A stretch of DNA of 64,000 nucleotides, taken from NCBI GenBank assembly GCA_027658995.1, contig JAQDQK010000012.1:1-64000 (forward strand), given 5' to 3'. This DNA comes from Propionibacteriaceae bacterium AM104-82. GTDB taxonomy: Bacteria; Actinomycetota; Actinomycetes; Propionibacteriales; Propionibacteriaceae. Shown piece after piece: positions 1 to 7,264 of the stretch. The translations under genes and the position numbers were made by a program. The notes under the pieces are model-generated. The model saw only the letters and a program-made list of their open reading frames with translations. It was not told the DNA's origin and did no database searches. The stretch's first letter is position 1. The number at the start of each line of letters is the position of its first letter.

Positions 1-44
1 CGCGCCATCGTCATCCGGCATGGCCACCAAGGGGCTACACCACT

Positions 45-770
45 CTATGGGGCTCTACTTCCGTCACCGCCGACCAGCGTGTACTCGCCTCCGTCCTGTG
101 CGGCCCTCTCGATGGCGCGCAGAAGCGCGGGCTGGTGAACCTTCTTGCCCGGGCTGAAGGGTGAACCGTTGGAGTCGGCCCACCAGATGCCTCCTGCTTC
201 GTCAGACAAGATGATGAGGCGCTCGCCCGGGCACTGAAGTGCACGGATGCAGCAAGCTGTTACCGACGCCTGCGTCTGTTCGACCATCGAGATGATGCCT
301 CGCGCGCTCACCCCAGGGCCGAGGTGTCGTTCCACTTCGTCGTCAGGGATGAGCAGGCAGGCAGCGAAGTCGTTGACAATCTTCTCCTCAGTCCTACGGG
401 CGTGCACCCCAAGCTTCGGAAGCACCTCGTACTGCCACGCCTCATCCCGGGCGAAGAGGTGGTGCCCCAACTCGTGCATGCAGGTGAAGAAGTTGCGCTT
501 CTCGTTGCGATACCTGCGCACCGTGATGACTGCTGGCTCTCGGTCTCCGTCGTAGACCCCACCCAACTCGCACGCGCCTCGCGGCGGTTGGGCGGTCCAG
601 TACACCTCGAGATCTCGCACCATCCCAAGTGCCACAATCGGCTCCTGCGCCGCCATCTGACGGACTCCCGGGTAACGATGATCGAGTTCGTCGCGCAGAT
701 GCTGGCTCGCCACAACGACCATTCGCTGCGTGCGCCACTCTTCCGCAGACAGTCCATCCGGGAGCACCAT
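45..770 (-). CDS. ImmA/IrrE-family zinc metallopeptidase
   Basis: The 241-residue protein carries the zinc-protease motif HELGHH at residues 99-104, followed by a conserved NDFAACLLIP segment that matches the FAA-LLxP signature after the HExxH helix in ImmA/IrrE peptidases. Members of this family cleave or inactivate HTH repressors (ImmA of ICEBs1, IrrE of Deinococcus). I chose the ATG at 770 because it lies 2 bp after the stop of the upstream HTH gene; longer in-frame starts would run back into that gene. The arrangement, an HTH protein followed by a protease in one operon, is the usual repressor/anti-repressor layout. The substrate is inferred to be the neighbouring protein. The base composition is less GC-rich than the rest of the window, which suggests acquisition. 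Confidence 0.85.
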   Translation of the reverse strand: MVLPDGLSAEEWRTQRMVVVASQHLRDELDHRYPGVRQMAAQEPIVALGMVRDLEVYWTAQPPRGACELGGVYDGDREPAVITVRRYRNEKRNFFTCMHELGHHLFARDEAWQYEVLPKLGVHARRTEEKIVNDFAACLLIPDDEVERHLGPGVSARGIISMVEQTQASVTACCIRALQCPGERLIILSDEAGGIWWADSNGSPFSPGKKVHQPALLRAIERAAQDGGEYTLVGGDGSRAP

Positions 771-772
771 TC

Positions 773-1660
773 CTAGTCCTCTAGCAGACCATCTATGGCG
801 AAGTGGACACGGGCCTTGGCAGCTTCGAGCGGATCTCCGTCCATGCTCTGCCTCGCGGCGCGAGAGTAGGCAGCCTCCCACACCAGCGAGCGCGCCTCAC
901 CTTCAGTCAGGCCCTTCGTGGCTGCGATATCCCCCACACTTGCCTTAAACTCGGGACGAGAAAGAACTTCGGCCTCCTGCCCGCGAGGACCACGCAAAAT
1001 GTCTCCGTTGGTCGTGCCTTCCGGGAATAGGGCAACGACGCCGGCAATCTCCTCCGGGCTGGGCACCTTCTCTCCTCTTGCGAGCGCTGAAGCGCGCACA
1101 GGCTTCACGCCGAGAAGATGGCCAAGGTCCGCCGGCCGCACTCGAGCACTGTTTAGTGCCTCGTCCGAGAAGACTCCGACGCCCGTTGCATTGTTGGGCC
1201 ACGACCAGTTACCCATTGCCCAGGCGCAAGCACACACCGCCTCGAACGCGGCGTCGGCACCTTGAGACTCGATCACGGGGCACATCTCATGACCGTCGAG
1301 GTCATCGCTTGAACTCAGCGACCAACGGATGGCCCGCAACTTCCGGTCGTCGACCAGGTTTGCCGCGATTCTGCGGTCGAGCGCGGCCATTGACAGACCG
1401 AACTCGGCGTCGGGCCAGGCGATAAGCGGTTCGCCCGTGGGCAGGGCAATGGGGAACGAAGGCGCGCCCGCGAACCTGGATGGGTTGGTGATGGGCCACG
1501 CAAGCACGTGCGCGGGACGCACCGCACCTACAAGGACTACCCCTGTGTCGTGACCATCGACACTAAGCACCCACACATCCCCCACCTGAGGAATATCGGC
1601 ACGTTCACCGCCAGGAAGCTGGAAGGGTTTTCCCAATGCGTCGGGGATGGTCACAGGCAT
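773..1660 (-). CDS. MazF/PemK-like domain plus HTH protein, putative partner of the ImmA protease
   Basis: This 295-residue protein has two recognisable parts. Residues about 25-110 follow the pattern of a MazF/PemK-type SH3-like barrel: GDVWVLSVDG near the start, a WPIT strand, a FPIAL strand, then LDRRIAANL where MazF proteins have their EQIRTVDR-like helix. Residues about 170-215 look like an XRE-type helix-turn-helix (ADLGHLLGVKPVRASALARG). The C-terminal 70 residues are helical and unassigned. It sits between a small upstream gene, with which it overlaps by 10 bp, and the metallopeptidase 2 bp downstream, so all three are probably co-transcribed. The HTH and protease neighbour suggest a repressor or antitoxin; the barrel suggests RNase toxin ancestry. 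The MazF assignment is from pattern only and could be wrong; the HTH is more secure. Confidence 0.55.
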   Translation of the reverse strand: MPVTIPDALGKPFQLPGGERADIPQVGDVWVLSVDGHDTGVVLVGAVRPAHVLAWPITNPSRFAGAPSFPIALPTGEPLIAWPDAEFGLSMAALDRRIAANLVDDRKLRAIRWSLSSSDDLDGHEMCPVIESQGADAAFEAVCACAWAMGNWSWPNNATGVGVFSDEALNSARVRPADLGHLLGVKPVRASALARGEKVPSPEEIAGVVALFPEGTTNGDILRGPRGQEAEVLSRPEFKASVGDIAATKGLTEGEARSLVWEAAYSRAARQSMDGDPLEAAKARVHFAIDGLLED

Positions 1661-2016
1661 TTTCGTCCAAGCAACTTGGTCGTCTCCCAGAACGCCACCA
1701 GGGCGCCGGTTTCAGATTCGGGCAACCGGCCAGTGTACGCGCACCTAGCAGCATCCGCCAACCAGGCATGCGGCAAGGGACGTTGGTTGTGATCGGTCCA
1801 GTAGCCGTCTTTTGTCAGGCCAAGCTCTCTCATCTCCTGCGACTCCAGCGTCCGCGCGCCGGGCTCTGGATGCGTGGTTCGCGTCAGCGTCATGATGGAG
1901 CGGGACAGGAGTTCGACCGTTCCGCAAAGCCTCCGGTTTTCACCGTGAACGTCGCCGTTAGCAGACGTATCGGGGGCGCATCGATACACATCACCAAGCG
2001 CTGGCGCGGCGTTCAT
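1651..2016 (-). CDS. Small hypothetical protein, first gene of the ImmA-type operon
   Basis: An open frame of about 121 residues whose stop overlaps the start of the MazF-like/HTH gene by 10 bp, an arrangement typical of translational coupling. I do not recognise a family. The last 60 residues (LGLTKDGYWTDHNQRP, then AFWETTKLLGRK at the end) look like a small folded domain. The start is uncertain: ATG at 2016 has only a weak purine stretch before it, an ATG at 1893 would give 80 residues, and the frame stays open back to a GTG at 2145. The GTG is unlikely because it leaves almost no room for a promoter after the terminator at 2159-2194. It may be an antitoxin, an adaptor, or a degraded gene. 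Confidence 0.4.
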   Translation of the reverse strand: MNAAPALGDVYRCAPDTSANGDVHGENRRLCGTVELLSRSIMTLTRTTHPEPGARTLESQEMRELGLTKDGYWTDHNQRPLPHAWLADAARCAYTGRLPESETGALVAFWETTKLLGRKCL

Positions 2017-2158
2017 CTTTTGGGGCACGCACCCATTCAAGCATTCTGGCCGTCTCGGCGCGGACGATGCCACACGCTTCAGCCACCTACTTTTGGCCAA
2101 CGCCAGGGCATCTTGCACGCATGAGGATGAAAGGGTCGCGACCACACTGGGCTAAGAC

Positions 2159-2194
2159 AAGAACCCCGGCCCAGTTGCCCCGGGCCGGGGTTCT
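2159..2194 (-). terminator. Rho-independent terminator after tRNA-Leu
   Basis: A 13-14 bp near-perfect GC-rich stem (AGAACCCCGGCCC paired with GGGCCGGGGTTCT) with a short loop lies 31 bp downstream of the tRNA on the minus strand and is followed there by a T-rich tract (TTGTCTT). It separates tRNA-Leu transcription from the downstream three-gene block. Confidence 0.8.
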
Positions 2195-2225
2195 ACTTGT
2201 GCAGCTTGGTTACGCAGTAACCTAG

Positions 2226-2308
2226 TGCGCGCGAGAGGAGTTGAACCTCCACGCCCTTGCGGGCACTGGCACCTGAAGCCAGCGCGTCTGCCATTCCGCC
2301 ACGCGCGC
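2226..2308 (-). tRNA. tRNA-Leu (anticodon CAG)
   Basis: Read on the minus strand, the 83-nt gene has a 7-bp acceptor stem (GCGCGCG with CGCGCGC), an anticodon arm CTGGC-TTCAGGT-GCCAG with anticodon CAG, a variable arm stem (GCCC-GCAA-GGGC) as expected for a class II tRNA, and a T arm with GGTTCAACTCC. The discriminator base is A and no CCA is encoded. It decodes CUG. The block downstream of its 3' end is less GC-rich and carries an ImmA-type protease, so this tRNA may be an integration site. Confidence 0.95.
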
Positions 2309-2374
2309 AGTGGGCCTTGCGACCCGACGCCAAACATTAGCACCTGCCCGGCGCCGGGCACAAAACCCGGGTCC

Positions 2375-2899
2375 TCAGTCGAGCTGCGGGAACCGGAGGC
2401 TGAGCGCCTGGTTGATCTCGGCGACAACCTCCTCCGGCTTGCCCGTGTTCAGCACCTCGACGCCGTCCTCAACCTCCGAGAGCGGCTCGAGGGTGGCCAA
2501 CTGGGAGTCGAGCATTCCCGACTTCATGTAGTGGCCCTTCCGGGCGGCGAGCCGGTCCGCGTTGACGTCCTCGGGGAGCACGAGGTGCACGAAGAACACG
2601 TCGCCGTCGGCCTCGCGCAGCACGTCGCGGTAGCCCTCGCGCAGCGCGGAGCAGGCGACCACCGTCGAGCGGCCCTCGTCGGCGTGGCCGGTCATCCAGT
2701 CCCGCAGCGACCGCAGCCAGGGCCAGCGGTCCTCGTCGGTCAGGGGGTGACCGTCGGCCATCTTCGCCTTGTTGGCCTCCGAGTGGAAGTCGTCACCCTC
2801 GGCCATCTCGAGGCCGAACCGCTGGGCGACGCCGTGCCCGATGGTCGTCTTGCCGGTCCCCGCGACCCCCATCACCACCACGTGAACGGGTCGCGACAT
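2375..2899 (-). CDS. gntK: Gluconokinase
   Basis: A 174-residue GntK-family P-loop kinase that phosphorylates D-gluconate to 6-phosphogluconate, feeding the pentose phosphate or Entner-Doudoroff route. The Walker A motif GVAGTGKT is at residues 11-18, followed by the GDDFHSEANKAKM segment characteristic of gluconokinases and the VACSALREGYRDVLR segment of the family. Length is normal. The start ATG at 2899 shares its A with the TGA stop of the upstream permease (TGATG), so translation is probably coupled; a GTG one codon upstream is possible. With gntP it forms a two-gene gluconate operon controlled by the divergent gntR. Confidence 0.95.
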   Translation of the reverse strand: MSRPVHVVVMGVAGTGKTTIGHGVAQRFGLEMAEGDDFHSEANKAKMADGHPLTDEDRWPWLRSLRDWMTGHADEGRSTVVACSALREGYRDVLREADGDVFFVHLVLPEDVNADRLAARKGHYMKSGMLDSQLATLEPLSEVEDGVEVLNTGKPEEVVAEINQALSLRFPQLD

Positions 2900-4290
2900 C
2901 ACAGCAGCCCCGCCACGAGGAAGATGCCCGCCGAGATCGCGAAGCCGATGACGGCGATCGCGGTCTCCATCACCGTCCAGGTCTTCAGCGTGGTCGGCAC
3001 ATCCATGCCCATCAGGCGGCCGACCAGCCAGAAGCCGGAGTCGTTGACGTGCGAGATCGCGACGGAGCCTGCGCCGGTGGCGAGCACGATGGCGGCCAAC
3101 TGGAAGTCGTTGAGCCCGGCAGCGGCGACGGCGGGGGCCATCAGGCCTGCGGTGGTGACGAGCGCGACGGTCGCAGAGCCCTGCGCGACGCGGAGGATCA
3201 CGGCCACCAGGAACACCGCGAGGATCAGCGGGATGCCGAGGTCGCCCATCAGGTCGGCGAGCGCGTCGCCGATGCCGGAGGCGCGCAGCACGCCGCCGAA
3301 CATACCGCCGGCGCCGGTGACCAGGATCACGGAGCAGACCGGGCCGAGCGCGCTGTCGAGGGTCTTCTCGATGGCGGTGCCGTTCTTGCCGCGGCGGGTG
3401 CCGAGCACCACGGAGGCGACGAGCACGGAGATCAGCAGCGCGACGGGGGTCTCACCGAGCATCCGCAGCACCTCGACCCAGGTCGCCTCCGGATCGACGG
3501 CGCCGAGGCTGCCAGCCATGTTGAGGCCGGTGTTGAGGAAGATCAGCGCGACGGGGAGCAGCATCAGTGCGACGATGGTGCCGGCGCTGGGCGGGTTGGT
3601 CGGCTGGTCGTCGTCCTGGCGACCGCCGGAGAGCAGGTCGGGCACGGGAAGCTTCCACTTGTTGCCCATCCACATGCCGAGCAGGTAGCCGGCCAGGTAC
3701 CAGGTGGGCAGCGCGACGATCAGGCCTGCGATCAGGACGTAGCCGACGTTGGCGCTGTAGAGGCCGGACGCGGAGATCGGCCCGGGGTGCGGCGGCAGGA
3801 AGACGTGCATCACGGAGAACGCGCCAGCGGCGGGGAGGCCGTAGAGCAGCACGGGTGCCTTCATGCGGCGCGCGACGGCGAAGATGATCGGCAGCATCAC
3901 GACGAGGCCTGCGTCGAAGAAGATCGGGAAGCCGAAGATCAGCGACGCGAAGCCGAGCGCGAACGGCGCCCGCTTCTCACCGAAGAGCCGGATCAGCGAG
4001 TCCGCGAGGGACTGCGCGCCGCCCGATGTCTCGACGAGTCGGCCGAGCATCGCTCCGAGGCCCACGAGCAGGGCGACCGATCCGAGCGTCCCGCCGAATC
4101 CCGAGATCATCGTCGGCACGATCTGCGCGAACGGCAGGCCGGTGGCGAGCGCGGTCGCCAGCGAGACGATGATCAACACGAGGAAGGCGTGCATCTTGAA
4201 CTTGATGACCAGGAACAGGATGAGCGCGATGGCGGCGGCCGCGATGCCGAGCAGCGGCCCCGCCGTGAGTGTCTGAGTCCAATCTTCCAT
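2899..4290 (-). CDS. gntP: Gluconate:H+ symporter, GntP family
   Basis: A 463-residue polytopic membrane protein of the GntP/Gnt permease family, hydrophobic throughout, with family segments FGFPIFFDAGLVVMLP, PAAGAFSVMHVFLPPHPGP and HVNDSGFWL. It imports gluconate or a related sugar acid. The ATG at 4290 has a good ribosome-binding site (AGGGAG) 7 nt upstream. It is the first gene of the gntP-gntK operon and is transcribed away from gntR. The operator-like sequence at 4334-4363 lies about 45-70 bp upstream of the start, in a position to control it. Substrate specificity beyond gluconate cannot be read from sequence, but the adjoining kinase makes gluconate likely. Confidence 0.93.
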   Translation of the reverse strand: MEDWTQTLTAGPLLGIAAAAIALILFLVIKFKMHAFLVLIIVSLATALATGLPFAQIVPTMISGFGGTLGSVALLVGLGAMLGRLVETSGGAQSLADSLIRLFGEKRAPFALGFASLIFGFPIFFDAGLVVMLPIIFAVARRMKAPVLLYGLPAAGAFSVMHVFLPPHPGPISASGLYSANVGYVLIAGLIVALPTWYLAGYLLGMWMGNKWKLPVPDLLSGGRQDDDQPTNPPSAGTIVALMLLPVALIFLNTGLNMAGSLGAVDPEATWVEVLRMLGETPVALLISVLVASVVLGTRRGKNGTAIEKTLDSALGPVCSVILVTGAGGMFGGVLRASGIGDALADLMGDLGIPLILAVFLVAVILRVAQGSATVALVTTAGLMAPAVAAAGLNDFQLAAIVLATGAGSVAISHVNDSGFWLVGRLMGMDVPTTLKTWTVMETAIAVIGFAISAGIFLVAGLL

Positions 4291-4333
4291 AGAAGTACTC
4301 CCTTGTACCGGAAGCCGTCGTCGGCTTCTTCAA

Positions 4334-4363
4334 TAGTCATACCATTACACATTGGTGTTATCA
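4334..4363. promoter_or_regulatory. Putative GntR operator between gntP and gntR
   Basis: The minus strand at 4363-4351 reads TGATAACACCAAT, close to the TGATAGTACCAAT-type site described for GntR1/GntR2 of Corynebacterium glutamicum. On the plus strand 4334-4347 a second, weaker half (ATAGTCATACCATT) faces it, making an imperfect dyad. The site lies in an AT-rich stretch of the divergent gntP/gntR region, near where a gntP promoter would be. The match is by eye. Confidence 0.5.
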
Positions 4364-4426
4364 ATGCAAGAGGCAAGGACGAACTCGTTGCGGAAGGCGC
4401 GGTGCGAAGGCGCAGGGGGCGAGTCT

Positions 4427-4514
4427 GGCGTTGAGCAGCATTGCGAGTTCCCTGCGACTGCGGACGTTCGCATCGGCGTTCTGAGGCATCGAACACGGAT
4501 TACTGCTCAACGCC
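4427..4514. repeat. 12-bp perfect inverted repeat in the gntP-gntR spacer
   Basis: GGCGTTGAGCAG at 4427-4438 is repeated exactly in inverted orientation at 4503-4514, separated by 64 nt. The 64-nt interior contains a shorter partial dyad. It could be a structured leader of gntR, a small RNA, or the ends of a small decayed element; nothing in the interior is coding. Confidence 0.55.
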
Positions 4515-4569
4515 TGACCCTCCCCCAACCGTGCGGGCGGGGCCACCTGCCAGTCGGTACCCTGAGCAC

Positions 4570-5274
4570 ATGCCAACGCCACGGATCGCGCCGCTGGCCG
4601 AGTCGGTCCTCGACCGGATCGGCGCCGAGATCGTCGACGGCACCATCGCCCCCGACATGACGTTCACGCTCCAGGAACTCAGCGACCGCTTCGAGGTCTC
4701 CCGGACGGTGGCGCGCGAGACGATGCGCTCGCTCGAGGACCTCAACCTCGTGGAGGCGCGCCCGCGCATCGGCATCCGGGTGCTGCCGCGCGCCAGGTGG
4801 AACGTCTTCTCGCCCAAGGTGATCGCCTGGCAGTTGAGTTCGACGGGGCACGACGCGCAACTGCGCACCCTGACGGAACTGCGCGCCGCCGTCGAACCCG
4901 CCGCCGCGCGGCACGCCGCGGACCGGGCGACCCCGGAGCAGCGCGAACACCTCCTCGAGTTGGCCGCGACCCTGCGTCGCTTCGGCGAGGCGGGCGAGGG
5001 CAACCTCCCCGACTTCCTCGAGGCCGACATCGAGTTCCATGCGCTGCTGCTGCACGCCTCCGGCAACGAGATGTTCGCGGCGCTCAGCGACGCGATCGGC
5101 GAGGTGCTGGTCGGACGCACCAGGCTCGGCTACCAGCCTGCGTTCCCGGAGCGGGAGGCGCTGCACCGGCACGACGAACTGGCCCGCGCGATCGCCTCGG
5201 GTGACCGGGAGGCCGCGGAACTGCACTCCCGCGCGCTGGTCGTCGAGGTGCGGGAGGCGCTGTCGGGGCTGTGA
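4570..5274 (+). CDS. gntR: FadR-subfamily GntR transcriptional regulator of gluconate genes
   Basis: A 234-residue regulator with an N-terminal winged HTH (about residues 30-70, including LQELSDRFEVSRTVARETMR) and a C-terminal all-helical FCD ligand-binding domain with the typical D..FH..LL.ASGN signature (IEFHALLLHASGNEMF). FadR-type GntR proteins bind sugar acids or their phosphates and usually act as repressors. The gene is divergent from gntP-gntK, which are its probable targets. The ATG at 4570 is chosen because it begins the usual short N-terminus; upstream in-frame ATG codons fall in the regulatory spacer. Confidence 0.9.
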   Translation: MPTPRIAPLAESVLDRIGAEIVDGTIAPDMTFTLQELSDRFEVSRTVARETMRSLEDLNLVEARPRIGIRVLPRARWNVFSPKVIAWQLSSTGHDAQLRTLTELRAAVEPAAARHAADRATPEQREHLLELAATLRRFGEAGEGNLPDFLEADIEFHALLLHASGNEMFAALSDAIGEVLVGRTRLGYQPAFPEREALHRHDELARAIASGDREAAELHSRALVVEVREALSGL

Positions 5275-5283
5275 GCGGGTAGC

Positions 5284-7221
5284 GTGACCGGCATGCGGGT
5301 CGCCTTCATCTCACTGCACACCTCCCCTGCCGAGCGGGCCGGCACGGCCGACGCGGGCGGTATGAACGTCCTGATCCGCGCGCTTGCCGTCGCGCTGCAG
5401 GCCTCCGGCGCCGACGTCGAGTTCTTCACGCGCCGCTCCGACCCCGACCAGCCCGCCACCGTCACGCTCGACGACGGCCTGATCGTCCACCACGTCGACG
5501 CGGGCCCCGCGCGCCCGCTTCCCAAGAGCGAGATCGACGCGCACATCGAGGAGTTCCGCGCCAACCTCGGCTCGCTTGAGGGCTTCGACGTGGCGCACTC
5601 GCACCACTGGATGTCGGGCGTCGCGGCGCTCCCCCTCGCCAGGGCGGCGGGCATCCCCCACGTGATGACGTTCCACTCCGTCGCGGCGCACCCCAACTCG
5701 TCGCTGCGCGAGGGCGAACCGGCGGAGTCCCCCGCACGCCTCGCCGGCGAGGTCGTCTGCGCGACCCAGTCCGACCTGATCATCGCCGTCTCGCGCCACG
5801 AGGCCGCCGTGGTGATCGGACGGTGTCAGGCCGACCCCGAGCGGGTCGTGGTGATCCGCCCCGGCGTCGACACCGTCCTGTTCCACCCCGCAGAGCCCGA
5901 CGAGTCATGGACGCCCGCACCGGAGGTCTCCCCCGGCTACCTGATGTTCGGCGCCCGCCTGCAGCCCCTGAAGGCCCCCGACGTCGCCATCGAGGCCGTC
6001 GCGCTCCTCCCCGACGACGTGCGCCCCGACCTGGTCGTCGTCGGCGAGGCCTCCCCCGACTTCGCCGACTACGAGGACGAACTGCACCGCCTCGTCGCCG
6101 ATCGTGGCCTGACGGGCAGCGTCACGTTCCTGCCCGGCCAGGATCGCGCCGACTTCGCCCGGACGATGCGCCACGCGGCGATCGTGCTGGTGCCCTCGCA
6201 CTCCGAGACGTTCGGGCTGGTCGCGCTCGAGGCCTCCGCCTCCGGCGTACCCGTTGTCGCGGCGGCCGCGGGAGGGCTGACAGAGGCCATCTGCAACACG
6301 CACACCGGGCTGCTGGTGCCCAGCCACGACCCGCAGGCGTGGGCCGACGTGATCGAGTCGCTGCTGCGAGACCCGCAGCGCCGGGCCGACCTGGGCGCCA
6401 CCGGCAGGCGACGGGCCGAGGACATGTCGTGGGGCCGGGTCGCTGAGCGCACGCTCACCGCCTACCGGCGCGCCGTCTCCGCCTGCTGCGTCCACCGGGT
6501 CGCGTTCCTGCACGCGCACCCGGACGACGAGACGCTCGCCTCGGGCGCGCTGATCGCGCACCTGATCGACGAGGGCCTCGACGTGTCGGTGCTGACCGCG
6601 ACCCGCGGCGAGATGGGCGGCGTCGTCCCTGGGCCGCTCACCCGGCTGGAGGGCACCCCCGAACTGCAGGAGCGCCGCGAGGCGGAACTGGCGGGCGCGC
6701 TGGCAGAACTCGGGGTCCGCACCCACGGCTACCTCGGCAACCCTCCCGCCAGGGCGGATACCGAGCCGCGCCGCTACCTCGACTCCGGCATGCGCTGGAT
6801 CCGCGAGGGTCTGGCCGGCCCGGGCGACCAGGCGGGCGAACGGTCGCTGACCCTCTCCGACCTCGCCGAGGAGACGGCCGACGCGGTCGCGTTCCTGCGC
6901 CGCACCGGCGCCGACCTGGTCGTCAGCTACGACGACGACGGCGGCTACGGGCACCCCGACCACGTCCGGATGTACGAGGTCGCCAAGGCCGCCGCGGCCG
7001 AACTCGGGCTGCCCTTCGCGCGCCTGACCCCCGACCGCGAGCGGGCCGACCGTTGGTTCGACCTGGGCGGCTACCTCCCCCGCGTCGCCGAGGCGCTGCG
7101 GCACCACCGCACCCAACTCACGGTCCACGACGACGGCGCGACCATCACGCACTCGGGCGGCCAGAGCGAGCCGATCCTGACCTCCGTCGGCCTGATCGGC
7201 GAGGTTCCGCGCCTGCCGTGA
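5284..7221 (+). CDS. Fused MshA-like glycosyltransferase and MshB-like deacetylase (mycothiol biosynthesis)
   Basis: A single 645-residue polypeptide joins two mycothiol enzymes. Residues about 1-400 are a GT4 glycosyltransferase closely resembling MshA: ISLHTSPAERAGTADAGGMN at the N-terminus, HSHHWMSG, the RLQPLKAPD sugar-nucleotide loop, and SHSETFGLVALEA followed by GVPVVAAAAGGL. MshA joins UDP-GlcNAc to inositol-3-phosphate. Residues about 405-645 are a PIG-L/MshB zinc deacetylase with AHPDDE (His412, Asp414/415) and GYGHPDH (His557), the metal ligands of MshB, which deacetylates GlcNAc-inositol. In mycobacteria these are separate proteins. The frame is continuous with no stop or frameshift at the junction. 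The start may be GTG 5284 or ATG 5293. The two steps flank a dephosphorylation, and a phosphatase gene follows 43 bp downstream. Confidence 0.85.
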   Translation: MTGMRVAFISLHTSPAERAGTADAGGMNVLIRALAVALQASGADVEFFTRRSDPDQPATVTLDDGLIVHHVDAGPARPLPKSEIDAHIEEFRANLGSLEGFDVAHSHHWMSGVAALPLARAAGIPHVMTFHSVAAHPNSSLREGEPAESPARLAGEVVCATQSDLIIAVSRHEAAVVIGRCQADPERVVVIRPGVDTVLFHPAEPDESWTPAPEVSPGYLMFGARLQPLKAPDVAIEAVALLPDDVRPDLVVVGEASPDFADYEDELHRLVADRGLTGSVTFLPGQDRADFARTMRHAAIVLVPSHSETFGLVALEASASGVPVVAAAAGGLTEAICNTHTGLLVPSHDPQAWADVIESLLRDPQRRADLGATGRRRAEDMSWGRVAERTLTAYRRAVSACCVHRVAFLHAHPDDETLASGALIAHLIDEGLDVSVLTATRGEMGGVVPGPLTRLEGTPELQERREAELAGALAELGVRTHGYLGNPPARADTEPRRYLDSGMRWIREGLAGPGDQAGERSLTLSDLAEETADAVAFLRRTGADLVVSYDDDGGYGHPDHVRMYEVAKAAAAELGLPFARLTPDRERADRWFDLGGYLPRVAEALRHHRTQLTVHDDGATITHSGGQSEPILTSVGLIGEVPRLP

Positions 7222-7264
7222 CCGGCCCCGTTGGGCTGCGACTGCGGCAGGTATCGTGAAGGCC

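Noticed and set aside
3049..4434. Long plus-strand frame of 461 codons opposite gntP
   Set aside because: Its translation is low-complexity Gly/Asp/Arg/His/Gln, the usual shadow of a high-GC gene on the other strand; gntP is unmistakable.
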